From Io17-Chloro-G2 sp965226825 (GTDB taxonomy: Bacteria > Chloroflexota > Dehalococcoidia > Lucifugimonadales > UBA3495): a DNA stretch of 64,000 nucleotides. A model generated the notes under the pieces. The model made no database searches and was not told the DNA's origin. It worked only from the letters and a program-made list of their open reading frames with translations. Made by a program: the position numbers and the translations under genes. Numbering within the stretch: position 1 is the stretch's first letter; every line of letters begins with the position of its first letter. This document shows, one piece after another, positions 1 through 7,749 of this stretch. The stretch covers positions 1,426,001 to 1,490,000 of the forward strand of contig CBDDED010000003.1 of the NCBI GenBank assembly GCA_965226825.1, in the 5' to 3' direction.

Positions 1-58
1 TGGCGGCGCCGGTCACTATGGCGATTTTACCTTCCAATACGTTTGACGGAGTTGTCAT
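1..58 (-). CDS. Short-chain dehydrogenase/reductase, N-terminal fragment at window edge
   Basis: Read on the minus strand from an ATG at 58, the 19 visible codons give MTTPSNVLEGKIAIVTGAA, the first beta strand and the start of the TGxxxGxG dinucleotide-binding loop of classical SDR oxidoreductases. A purine-rich AGAGAGG lies about 6 nt upstream (around 65-72), supporting this start. The rest lies outside the window, so substrate and cofactor preference cannot be told. It is in the same direction as the small membrane protein gene at 139-381, about 80 bp upstream of it, so the two may be cotranscribed. Confidence 0.75.
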   Translation of the reverse strand, partial: MTTPSNVLEGKIAIVTGAA

Positions 59-138
59 CGTTTACCTCTCTTATCTTGGCTTTGGGGGCGCGCTTGCAAC
101 AGAGAACACAGATAGCACGGAGGTTGAAGATTTACTGC

Positions 139-381
139 TTACTGCTTCGGGGAAGCTCGGAACATCCGAGCGCCCACATTCGCCAGAACCGCAATCAACA
201 CACCCAGCAAAACCATACCGCTTATGGGAACGATTGCACCGAGGCCGCTCCGGCAGAACAGGAGGTCTCCCGGAATACGGCAATATAGAGGAAGCTCGTT
301 GGCGAAGGTCATTGCAACTCCAAGGGCCAACGTGATCAATCCGACCGCCGGGAGCAGGTACCTCAAGCTCTGAGTCTCCAC
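139..381 (-). CDS. DUF2905-like small membrane protein
   Basis: An 80-residue product from a GTG start at 381, chosen because AAGGA lies about 9 nt upstream; a TTG at 438 would add 19 charged residues. It has two hydrophobic segments (about residues 9-26 and 50-70) joined by a loop with the pattern LP-x3-R-IPGDLLF. This matches the DUF2905 layout of two helices around an RxPGD loop, as does the length of 70-80 residues. The family's function is unknown; it is an inner-membrane protein. Two cysteines in the loop are unusual as far as I recall. The family call rests on pattern recognition only. Confidence 0.6.
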   Translation of the reverse strand: METQSLRYLLPAVGLITLALGVAMTFANELPLYCRIPGDLLFCRSGLGAIVPISGMVLLGVLIAVLANVGARMFRASPKQ

Positions 382-636
382 TGCGAGGCCAGTCCTTGAA
401 GAGACTTTAACGTCGTCCTCGTCGGGGCGCGCCGCCAATGCTCAAACACGGCTTGACCATTCGATTGCTGGCCGGCTTGCCGGAATCTTAGCACACGCGC
501 CGCGCCGCCAATGGTTCGTGACCTACCAGCGGTGTGGCCCGCACCGTCGGATTCGACGGTCGGACCACGCTTGGCCCAGGCGCAACCACATGGTTGCGGA
601 AATCTTCTGGTCGATTTTAACGGAATACGCGGGATA

Positions 637-668
637 TTGATTTTTAGTTTCCTGCTTTGTTGTATAAT
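637..668 (+). promoter_or_regulatory. Candidate promoter upstream of the BNR propeller gene
   Basis: In the otherwise empty 382-828 stretch, a perfect TATAAT (663-668) sits 20 nt after TTGATT (637-642). The spacer is longer than ideal, so only the -10 box is convincing. It would give a leader of about 150 nt before the gene at 829. Nothing else in the stretch looks like a gene. Confidence 0.3.
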
Positions 669-828
669 TCCCAACAAGGCCGCCGGGGTCCATTCTTTTA
701 TGATTGGATACCCCCAAGGCTAACCCCTCCCTGCTATGAAACAGGCAGAGGCCGGGAGATAGCGGGAGTGACGGTTCCCCGGAATCCACCGGTACGACCG
801 GTAAACTGCAACTGAAGGAGGTAATCCT

Positions 829-1800
829 ATGGCGGTTGACAACACCTTAGTCGTGGGCACCATTGGATACGGAGTTTTTTGGACCAAAAACGACGGGAAG
901 GACTGGGACAGGTCCAATTTCGTCTCCGGCCTGCCCTTCGGCACCCGGGTTTACTACCTGGTATCCCATCCTCATAAGCCTGAGATTATTTTTGCCGGCA
1001 CCGATTTCGGCCTAGCCCGGAGTGAGGATGGGGGCAAGAGCTGGCAGATTGGAGAAGACGCTCTGGCCGATTACTCCGTTTGGTCGCTGGCGATTGACCC
1101 GGATGAGCCCGAAGTTATGTTTGCCGGAACATCCCAAGGCTATCTGTTCCGGTCCATGAACGGGGGCGATAGCTGGGAGCAACGCCCGGTCGAAGTAGCG
1201 GAGGAATGCGTTAACGTCGGAATACCGAGGACCACCACCATAGCCATTGACCCCGCCGATACCAACAGCATCTGGATGGGTATTGAAGTCGACGGGATGC
1301 GCCGCAGCCGCGACCGGGGTGAAACGTGGTCGAGGGTGGACGTGAGAAACCCCGACGGCCACGACATCAAGATCAGCAACGGGGAACCCCACACGGTCTT
1401 AATCATGACCAACAGCGACCTCTACGCCAGCACCGATGACGGGGCCACCTGGAAGGCAACCAGCGCCAGGGAGTCATTCCCCTACACGTTCTGCCGGAAC
1501 ATGGCGGTCCAGCCGGGGCATCCCCAAAACGTGTTCTTGAGCCACGGCGACGGAGCGCCCGGAACCACCGGAATGCTTCTCAGGTCCAGGGACAGCGGGG
1601 ATTCCTGGGAAACCATCACGCTGGACCCGGAACCCAACTCCTCCATGTGGACTGTCGCGGTGCACGAGGCAGACCCCAACCTCATGTACGCCAACAGCGT
1701 TTTCGGCTATATTTACCGCAGCGACGACGGCGGGGATTCCTGGGGCAAGATGTCCCGGGAGCTCAGCGAAATTCGCAGCATGATTTGGGTCCCTAACTAA
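829..1800 (+). CDS. BNR/Asp-box beta-propeller protein (sialidase/VPS10-like fold)
   Basis: 323 residues with at least six Asp-box turns of the S-x-D-x-G-x-[ST]-W type (SEDGGKSW, NGGDSW, SRDRGETW, STDDGATW, SRDSGDSW, SDDGGDSW), spaced through the whole chain as expected for a six- or seven-bladed propeller of the Ycf48/exo-alpha-sialidase superfamily. No signal peptide or membrane segment is seen, so it is probably cytoplasmic. No sialidase catalytic residues could be assigned; binding or assembly is as likely as hydrolysis. A strong GAAGGAGGT ribosome site ends 6 nt before the ATG. The Rieske oxygenase gene starts 56 bp downstream on the same strand, so the two probably form an operon. Confidence 0.8.
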   Translation: MAVDNTLVVGTIGYGVFWTKNDGKDWDRSNFVSGLPFGTRVYYLVSHPHKPEIIFAGTDFGLARSEDGGKSWQIGEDALADYSVWSLAIDPDEPEVMFAGTSQGYLFRSMNGGDSWEQRPVEVAEECVNVGIPRTTTIAIDPADTNSIWMGIEVDGMRRSRDRGETWSRVDVRNPDGHDIKISNGEPHTVLIMTNSDLYASTDDGATWKATSARESFPYTFCRNMAVQPGHPQNVFLSHGDGAPGTTGMLLRSRDSGDSWETITLDPEPNSSMWTVAVHEADPNLMYANSVFGYIYRSDDGGDSWGKMSRELSEIRSMIWVPN

Positions 1801-1856
1801 GCAAATCCGGTCAACCATAGCTTTCCCCGGCCGGCCGGGAGCAAGAGGAGGCTGAT

Positions 1857-3323
1857 ATGGGAATTTTTGCAACCCTGAAGGAAATCCGCGGCGGCTACCC
1901 CGGAGGATGGAAGAAGTACTCCCACGGCAAGGCCAACCACCGGGAAACTCCGCCCTTTGTTCAACCAACGAACCCCGACGACCGGCGAAGTCTGATACCC
2001 TCCGCAGGGCTCAAGGAGTACTGGTACCCGGCCCTGCCGGCCAGGGACGTGGGCTCGAAACGGCCCTCTTCCCTGAAAATCGCAGATGAAGAGTTGGTCT
2101 TCTTCCGGGACAAGAACGACGAGGTCCAAGCCCTGTGGGACTACTGCCCTCACCGGGGAGTCTACCTCTCCTGGGGCCAGTGCTTCTTCAAGGGGTTCCT
2201 AACCTGTTCCTACCACGGGGCCACCTTCGACGGCGACGGCGAGTGTGCCGAGTTCCTTACCGAGGGCCCCGACTCCAAGATGGTGGGCGCGTTCCGGGCC
2301 AAGAAGTACCCCACCATCACCCTGAAGGGGATGGTGTTCGTCTGGATGGGAGAAGGCGAGCCGGTTGACCCCAAAGAGGACATCCCTCAGGAGATGTTCG
2401 AAGGGAAGGAAACCGCCGTTTTCGAAAGCATCCGCTACTGGAACTGCAACTGGATGGTGGCGTTGGAGAACACCCACGACTCCCACAACGCCTTCTTCGT
2501 GCACCGGAACGCCATCCGGGTGATGTTCTCGGCACGGGGGGACATGGGCGGACGCCCCCGCACTCCTTTGGGCTACCGCTCCCGGCTGATCAACAACAAG
2601 ATGGCCATGACCGAGTTTGACAATGGCGCCGTGGGCAACTATTACGCCGATAAAAACGGCGGGAAGATGCCCTACAAGATGTACCATCCCCGGGTGGGCG
2701 CCAACTGGCCCTTGTCCAGCTGGCGGTTGTCCTGGGTCTGGTTCTTCCGGCTGCTGGACCGTTCACGCAAGTCTCCCACAAGGACGACCCCCAGCCCGCG
2801 GCAGATGCAGCACGACGATAAGATGTCCGACGATTGGCAGTTCGGCGGCATGAGGTTGCCGGGTATGCAGCGGCTCAGCACCTTTACCCGCTGGTGCGTT
2901 CCGGTGGACAAGGACATGACCCGGGTGGTTTACATCACCTTCGGCCGGGCCAAGACCCGTCTCGGCCGGCTTTGGGTGGGGATGAAGTTCAAGGGGTACC
3001 AGCAGTTCCTGAGCCACTTCAACTTCTCGGACCAGGACTACAACGCCATGCGGTCCACCCGCTGGCAGTACCCCGAATACCTGTCGGCTACCGACTCACA
3101 CCTGGTGGCGGAGCGGCGGCTGGTGGCGGACCACGCTCGCGGGCTGAAGCACACCATCGAGGTCAAGGACCTTACCACTGCGGAGAGGCAGGTGATCGAG
3201 GGCCACGAGCGCCAAGGGGTGAAGCGAGAGGATGACTACGGTATCGTAGCGGCCAATGCGGCCAACGGCGCCGAAACCGAGCAAGTCCCAGAATCAGTAC
3301 CCACCGGTGACGGCGACGATTAA
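1857..3323 (+). CDS. Rieske non-haem iron oxygenase, alpha-subunit type
   Basis: 488 residues. The Rieske [2Fe-2S] ligands are C97-x-H99 and C117-x2-H120 (CPHRG...CSYHG). The catalytic domain follows, with a mononuclear-iron region at about 204-216 (ENTHDSHNAFFVH). Aligned without gaps to the usual D-x2-H-x4-H, the first histidine falls on N211, with H210 next to it and H216 in place, so the iron site is atypical or shifted by one residue. Proteins of this class hydroxylate or O-demethylate aromatic and other ring compounds using electrons from a separate reductase; none is encoded nearby. The ribosome site AGAGGAGG precedes the ATG, and a terminator follows at 3393. The C-terminal tail of about 30 residues is low complexity. 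Confidence 0.85.
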   Translation: MGIFATLKEIRGGYPGGWKKYSHGKANHRETPPFVQPTNPDDRRSLIPSAGLKEYWYPALPARDVGSKRPSSLKIADEELVFFRDKNDEVQALWDYCPHRGVYLSWGQCFFKGFLTCSYHGATFDGDGECAEFLTEGPDSKMVGAFRAKKYPTITLKGMVFVWMGEGEPVDPKEDIPQEMFEGKETAVFESIRYWNCNWMVALENTHDSHNAFFVHRNAIRVMFSARGDMGGRPRTPLGYRSRLINNKMAMTEFDNGAVGNYYADKNGGKMPYKMYHPRVGANWPLSSWRLSWVWFFRLLDRSRKSPTRTTPSPRQMQHDDKMSDDWQFGGMRLPGMQRLSTFTRWCVPVDKDMTRVVYITFGRAKTRLGRLWVGMKFKGYQQFLSHFNFSDQDYNAMRSTRWQYPEYLSATDSHLVAERRLVADHARGLKHTIEVKDLTTAERQVIEGHERQGVKREDDYGIVAANAANGAETEQVPESVPTGDGDD

Positions 3324-3392
3324 CCAGCCCGGTCCGGAACCTGCCCGCCAGGTGGGGAAAGGACCGCAGCCCTGAGATGAATTAGGGTAAAC

Positions 3393-3434
3393 AAAACGCC
3401 TGGGAGGATTAAGCTTCCTCCCAGGCGTTTTTTT
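3393..3434 (+). terminator. Rho-independent terminator after the Rieske gene
   Basis: A perfect 13-bp stem (ACGCCTGGGAGGA, 3396-3408, with its complement at 3416-3428), a 7-nt loop, then a run of seven T. A-residues before the stem would let it also work for minus-strand transcripts. It is the first copy of the duplicated hairpin. Confidence 0.85.
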
Positions 3435-3509
3435 GTTGGACTTAATCAGGCCGACGCCGGCTGACGAGCTACCGGGGCAACCGGCCTCCGGCGACGGCGG
3501 AACCGGGAC

Positions 3510-3643
3510 CTACGCTACCGGCGTTGGGTCCAGGCCGTACAGCGTCATCCTGTTCTCACGGACCAACTTGTAGCGCTCCACGTCGTCGGTCACGTATTCG
3601 AAGGACGTGGCGACAACATCCATGGAGTTGGGCCAGATAGACA
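3510..3643 (-). pseudogene. Duplicated 3' end of the adjacent amidohydrolase gene
   Basis: Minus-strand translation gives about 44 codons nearly identical to the C terminus of the protein encoded at 3817-4983, from the WPNSMDVVATSF region through LYGLDPTPVA and the stop. Visible changes include G-to-R and K-to-T near the end. It has no start codon or ribosome site and is cut off sharply at 3643 where unit 2 of the tandem repeat begins, so it is a non-coding relic. Confidence 0.85.
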
Positions 3644-3695
3644 CCGCCCGCCAGGTGGGGAAAGGACCGCAGCCCTGAGATGTATTAGTGTAAAC

Positions 3696-3735
3696 AAAAC
3701 GCCTGGGAGGAAGCTTATTCCTCCCAGGCGTTTTT
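3696..3735 (-). terminator. Second copy of the duplicated terminator, 3' of the amidohydrolase gene
   Basis: The stem CGCCTGGGAGGA (3700-3711) pairs with TCCTCCCAGGCG (3719-3730), flanked by AAAA and TTTTT, so it can act in both directions. It lies about 80 bp past the stop of the minus-strand amidohydrolase gene and is the homologue of the hairpin at 3393. Confidence 0.75.
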
Positions 3736-3816
3736 AATGTTGGACATTGTTCCCCGGCAGAGCCGACGGAAGAATTCCGCCGCCAACCGGCCCCCGGAGA
3801 CGGCGGGAACCGGGAC

Positions 3817-4983
3817 CTACGCTACCGGCGTTGGGTCCAGGCCGTACAGCTTCATGCCGTTCTCGCGGACCAGCTTGTAGCGCTCCACGTCGTCGGTCAC
3901 GTATTCGAAGGACGTGGCGACAACGTCCATGGAGTTGGGCCAGGTGGACGCGTTGTGCGGATAGTCCGAAGACCACATCAGGTTGTCCACACCGATGATG
4001 TCCCGGTCTTGCACCGCCTGCATGTCGTTGATGTAGGTGAAGAACAACTGGCGCTGACAGTACTCGGTCGGCTTCATGGTTAGCTGGGTGGGGTAGGGGG
4101 CCGTGCCTCCACGCCGGAGCGCTCCGTCCAAGCGTTTCATGAACATGGGCACCCAATCCGTGCCGTTCTCGGCGCAAATCAGCTTCAGCCCGGGGAACCT
4201 TTCCAGAACGCCGGAGAGAATCAGGGTGGCAAAGGTGCGTTCCGACTCGTGGTGCCGGGTGACGCCAGCGATGACGGCGAGCGGGTCCCAGTAGTTGATC
4301 GAGTAGCGGCTTTCGGCTCCGCCGGTGATGCCGTGGAGCACCATGGGCATTCCAAGGTCTTGAGCGGCGGCCCAGAATTTATCATAGAACGGGTCGTCGT
4401 AGCCAGGGGACCCTTCGGGCGGCGACAGCCAAATCATGGCGCCCCGGAGGCCCATGTTGAATGTACGCTGCAGCTCCTTCACGGCCTGGTCAATGTCATA
4501 CAGCGAGATGCAGGGCACGCCGATCAGACGCTTGGGGGCGTGGCTGGAATATTCGGCCAACCAGTCGTTGTAGGCGGTGAAGCAGGCGCGCTGCAAACCG
4601 GCGTCTTTCAGCCAGAAAAGCCGGAAGCACAACGTTGCGTGCAGGATTTCGGCCTCAACTCCGTCAGTATCCTGGTCGATCAGGCGGGCCACCGGGTCCC
4701 AGCCGCCGGTGAGTGCTTCGCGGTACCCTTTGCCGCTATCGGTGTACTCGTTCTTGTTGCCGCCACGGGCGGCCGAAGCGACTCCAACCGATACCGGGTG
4801 CGGGGGAAAGCCTTCGTAAATCATGAAATCCTGCAGCTTGCCGTCCTTCTCCCGGGTCTCGACCCGTGGCGCTCGGAACTGGTACGCGGGTTCGATCCGC
4901 TCAAGCCAAAGGTCAGTCGGTTCACTCACGTGGGAATCGGCCGAGAACAACTTGTAGTTGACCATCTCGTTGTAATTCACCAT
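3817..4983 (-). CDS. Amidohydrolase family 2 (ACMSD-like) metal-dependent hydrolase
   Basis: 388 residues, a TIM-barrel protein of the amidohydrolase 2 family (PF04909), which includes aminocarboxymuconate-semialdehyde decarboxylase and gamma-resorcylate-type decarboxylases. Visible hallmarks: the N-terminal metal motif SADSHVSEP (D16, H18), a central LHG strand, ENGTDW before the last third, and the C-terminal WSSDYPH with the metal-binding Asp. Such enzymes decarboxylate or hydrolyse aromatic acids and related compounds. The ATG at 4983 has a G-rich stretch upstream; an internal ATG at 4965 is an alternative. Paralogues are at 22274, 47922 and 49257. Its 3' end has been duplicated downstream. 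Confidence 0.85.
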   Translation of the reverse strand: MVNYNEMVNYKLFSADSHVSEPTDLWLERIEPAYQFRAPRVETREKDGKLQDFMIYEGFPPHPVSVGVASAARGGNKNEYTDSGKGYREALTGGWDPVARLIDQDTDGVEAEILHATLCFRLFWLKDAGLQRACFTAYNDWLAEYSSHAPKRLIGVPCISLYDIDQAVKELQRTFNMGLRGAMIWLSPPEGSPGYDDPFYDKFWAAAQDLGMPMVLHGITGGAESRYSINYWDPLAVIAGVTRHHESERTFATLILSGVLERFPGLKLICAENGTDWVPMFMKRLDGALRRGGTAPYPTQLTMKPTEYCQRQLFFTYINDMQAVQDRDIIGVDNLMWSSDYPHNASTWPNSMDVVATSFEYVTDDVERYKLVRENGMKLYGLDPTPVA

Positions 4984-5310
4984 TTTTCATACCCCCATTC
5001 TGTTGCCGGGAAACGGCTTTTTACCAACCTATACCATACCCGCGGCGGGTGTGGCCCGCTTGCCGGTAGTTGAGGCAAATGGTAGCCGCGGAGAGACTCA
5101 GTGTCAACGCTGCCCCCGGTTTGCGAGTCCAATTGCATTGCCAGTCCGGAACACCGGAGGGAGATTCGGCGAGGGGCGATTGGCCGGGGTTGCTGCTAAC
5201 CTTTGGGTAGGCTAATCTGGCAGCAGTCCATTGCCGCCTTCTGCGGCCTTCCGGCGCTTCGGCGGCCCTTGGGCGCCGGTCCATCGGACCATAGAACGGG
5301 AGAAAGCCAG

Positions 5311-7545
5311 ATGACTTCTTACACGACCATTGGCCAGACAAGCCCCCGGTTGGACGGGCGGGAGAAAGTGACCGGGGAAGCCTTGTACACAGCCGACGTG
5401 ACGCTGCCGGGGACCCTCTGGGGAGCGGCCCTTCGCAGCCCTTACCCCCACGCCCGCATCCTCAACGTCGATGTTTCCCTGGCCTTGCAAGTTCCGGGGG
5501 TCCACGCCGTGCTGACCGGGCGGGACGTGCGGGGTATCCGGTACGGCAGACGCCTGTATGACGTTCCGATTCTGGCGGACGATAACGTCCGGTTTATCGG
5601 CGAGCGCGTGGCCGCGGTCGCCGCAGCGGACCGGGACACAGCGGAGGAAGCCCTGCTCCGTATTGACGTCGAATACGAGGAACTGCCGGCGGTCTTCGAT
5701 CCCGCGGAAGCCTTGAAAGAGGGAGCTCCCATTTTGCACCCGGAGGTCAACAGCTACGCCGGGCTGCCCCGGCAGTTGGCGCAGCCCACCAACTGCTTTG
5801 CCCAAGATACCTGGAGCAAGGGGGACGTCGACCAGGGTTTTGCCGAGTCCGACATTGTCGTGGAAAACACCTTTACCGTGCCCCGGCAGCACCAGGCCTA
5901 CCTGGAAACCCACTCCTGCCTGGTGTGGATTGACGACGAAGGCAGGGTGCAGATCTGGGCTTCCAGCAAGGTGCCCTACCCGGTGAAGCAGCAGTTGTCC
6001 AATGCCTTGGGGCTTCCCGAGGAGCGAATTCGCATCAACCCGGTCAACATTGGCGGGGACTTCGGTGGAAAAGGCTCTCCCATGAACATTCCTCTGGCCT
6101 ACTTCCTGGCGGTGCGTACCGGGAGGCCGGTCAAGATGGTCATGGACTATACCGAAGAGTTCATAGCCGGCAACCCCCGGCACAGCGCCCTGGTCGAGAT
6201 TAAGACCGGGGTCAAGCGGGACGGGACCCTGGTAGCCCTGCAGGCCAATGTGATTTTCAACAGCGGCGCCTACGGGGGATTCAAGCCGGCACCCGGCGTG
6301 AATTTAGGGGGCGCAGCCAAGGCCGGCGGGCCCTACCGGGTTCCCCACCTCCGGGTCGACGCCCTACAGGTGTACACCAACACCGTTCCCGGCGGATTCA
6401 TGCGGGCTCCCGGTGAACCCCAAGCCGCTTTTGCCGCCGAGTGCCAAATGGACCTGGTTGCGGAACGCCTGGGGATAGACCCGATGCAGTTTCGGCTGCA
6501 AAACCTGCTTCAAGAAGGGGACGAGAACCCCCTGGGCGCGGTCTATACGGGCATCAGGGCCAAGGAGACCCTGGAAGCAGCGGTATCCGCCTCGGACTAC
6601 AACACTCCCAAGCCCGAGAACACCGGCCGCGGCATTGCCATGGGAGACCGCCCCACTGCCGGAGGGGAATCCCATGCCATGGTCACTCTCAGCCCCGAAG
6701 GCTCGGTAGTGGTGCATACGTCCATATTCGAACCGGGTACCGGCACCTACACCCTGCTGCAAAAGATTGTCGCCGAGGAACTGGGAGTGTCCCTGGAGCA
6801 AGTCCAAGTGGAAGTTTGGGACACCGACGGCGTACCCTTCGACACCGGCGTAGGCGGCAGCAGGGTAACCCGGGTGGCGGGACTGGCTGCCTACCAAGCC
6901 GCCGGAGGGGCCTCCGCGGAACTGATGCGGGTGGCCGGCGACATGTTGGGTTGGCCCGAGGAGCGGATGGCGATACGGGGCGAACTGCTGGTCCGGGGAG
7001 ATACATCGGAGGGCCGGCCCTGGGCCGAGGTCCTGCAACAATTGGGAAGGCCGGTGGTAGGCCGGGCCCACGTGCTCGATTCCAGCCCGGCCCAGACCAC
7101 GTCGTTCACCGCCCAAGTTGCCGAGGTCTCGGTGGACCCGGAAACCGGGGAGGTCAAGCTGCTCCGGTTCACCACGGCCCACGATGTTGGCGCGGTGCTG
7201 AATCCGGTTGACCATCAAGGCCAGATTGACGGGGCCTTAGTCCAAGGATTCGGCTACGCTCTCGCAGAGAACCTGGAGGTCGAAGAGGGGAGGGTAACCG
7301 TACCCAACTTCGGCGAATACAAGATCTTCAGCATCCAGGACATCCCGGAGTTGCGGACCGTGCTGCTGGAATCCGACAGCGGACCGGGACCCTACAACGC
7401 CAGGGGCATCGGGGAGAATCCCAGCGGCGCGATTGCCCCAGCCATTGCCAACGCGGTGGCAGACGCCGTGGGGGCGCGCATCAAGCACCTGCCCATCACC
7501 GCCGAAAAGGTATTGCGGGAGTTGCGGGAGAGGCCTGAAGCCTAG
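5311..7545 (+). CDS. Xanthine dehydrogenase/CO dehydrogenase family molybdopterin-binding subunit
   Basis: 744 residues from the ATG at 5311, which has GGGAGAAAG just upstream and begins the conserved TTIGQTSPRLDGREKVTG domain; the reading frame is open further upstream but without family similarity. Motifs include TGEALYTADV, GGDFGGKG (from about residue 248), RAPGEPQ, and the active-site glutamate in GIGEN (E702). The family hydroxylates N-heterocycles, aldehydes or CO at a molybdenum cofactor, normally with an FAD subunit and a [2Fe-2S] subunit. Neither partner is encoded next to it, so this is an orphan large subunit that must borrow partners or act differently. The CoxL-specific AYxCSFR loop was not seen, so a CO dehydrogenase role is unlikely. 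Confidence 0.9.
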   Translation: MTSYTTIGQTSPRLDGREKVTGEALYTADVTLPGTLWGAALRSPYPHARILNVDVSLALQVPGVHAVLTGRDVRGIRYGRRLYDVPILADDNVRFIGERVAAVAAADRDTAEEALLRIDVEYEELPAVFDPAEALKEGAPILHPEVNSYAGLPRQLAQPTNCFAQDTWSKGDVDQGFAESDIVVENTFTVPRQHQAYLETHSCLVWIDDEGRVQIWASSKVPYPVKQQLSNALGLPEERIRINPVNIGGDFGGKGSPMNIPLAYFLAVRTGRPVKMVMDYTEEFIAGNPRHSALVEIKTGVKRDGTLVALQANVIFNSGAYGGFKPAPGVNLGGAAKAGGPYRVPHLRVDALQVYTNTVPGGFMRAPGEPQAAFAAECQMDLVAERLGIDPMQFRLQNLLQEGDENPLGAVYTGIRAKETLEAAVSASDYNTPKPENTGRGIAMGDRPTAGGESHAMVTLSPEGSVVVHTSIFEPGTGTYTLLQKIVAEELGVSLEQVQVEVWDTDGVPFDTGVGGSRVTRVAGLAAYQAAGGASAELMRVAGDMLGWPEERMAIRGELLVRGDTSEGRPWAEVLQQLGRPVVGRAHVLDSSPAQTTSFTAQVAEVSVDPETGEVKLLRFTTAHDVGAVLNPVDHQGQIDGALVQGFGYALAENLEVEEGRVTVPNFGEYKIFSIQDIPELRTVLLESDSGPGPYNARGIGENPSGAIAPAIANAVADAVGARIKHLPITAEKVLRELRERPEA

Positions 7546-7749
7546 CCAGACCTCGCCCTGGGCACGTGGTTCGGCACCCTCGCCGTGTAAAAGAACATTG
7601 CATCCCCTCTCTTACCCGGACATTGGCAAAGTAAGGCGGCTACCCAATCCCCCAATTCTGCACCGTCACCGTACCGCCGCCAGCTTGACACCCTCATCCG
7701 GCGGTTGTAACTTGGCCCGTAGCTTTTTCCTATATACATTGGAGTTGTA

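Larger units (their letters stand above)
3343..3948. repeat. Tandem duplication of a ~303-307 bp unit (terminator plus gene 3' end)
   Basis: Unit 1 (about 3343-3645) and unit 2 (about 3646-3948) share, in the same order, the GCCCGCCAGGTGGGGAAAGG block, a GC-rich terminator hairpin, and the 3' end of the amidohydrolase gene. The offset is 303 bp at the start and 307 bp at the end because of small indels. Unit 2 contains the end of the intact gene; unit 1 carries a dead copy. Substitutions between the units show the duplication is not brand new. Confidence 0.85.

Noticed and set aside
5203..5310. N-terminal extension of the molybdopterin subunit
   Set aside because: The frame is open, but the family fold and the ribosome site both begin at 5311.
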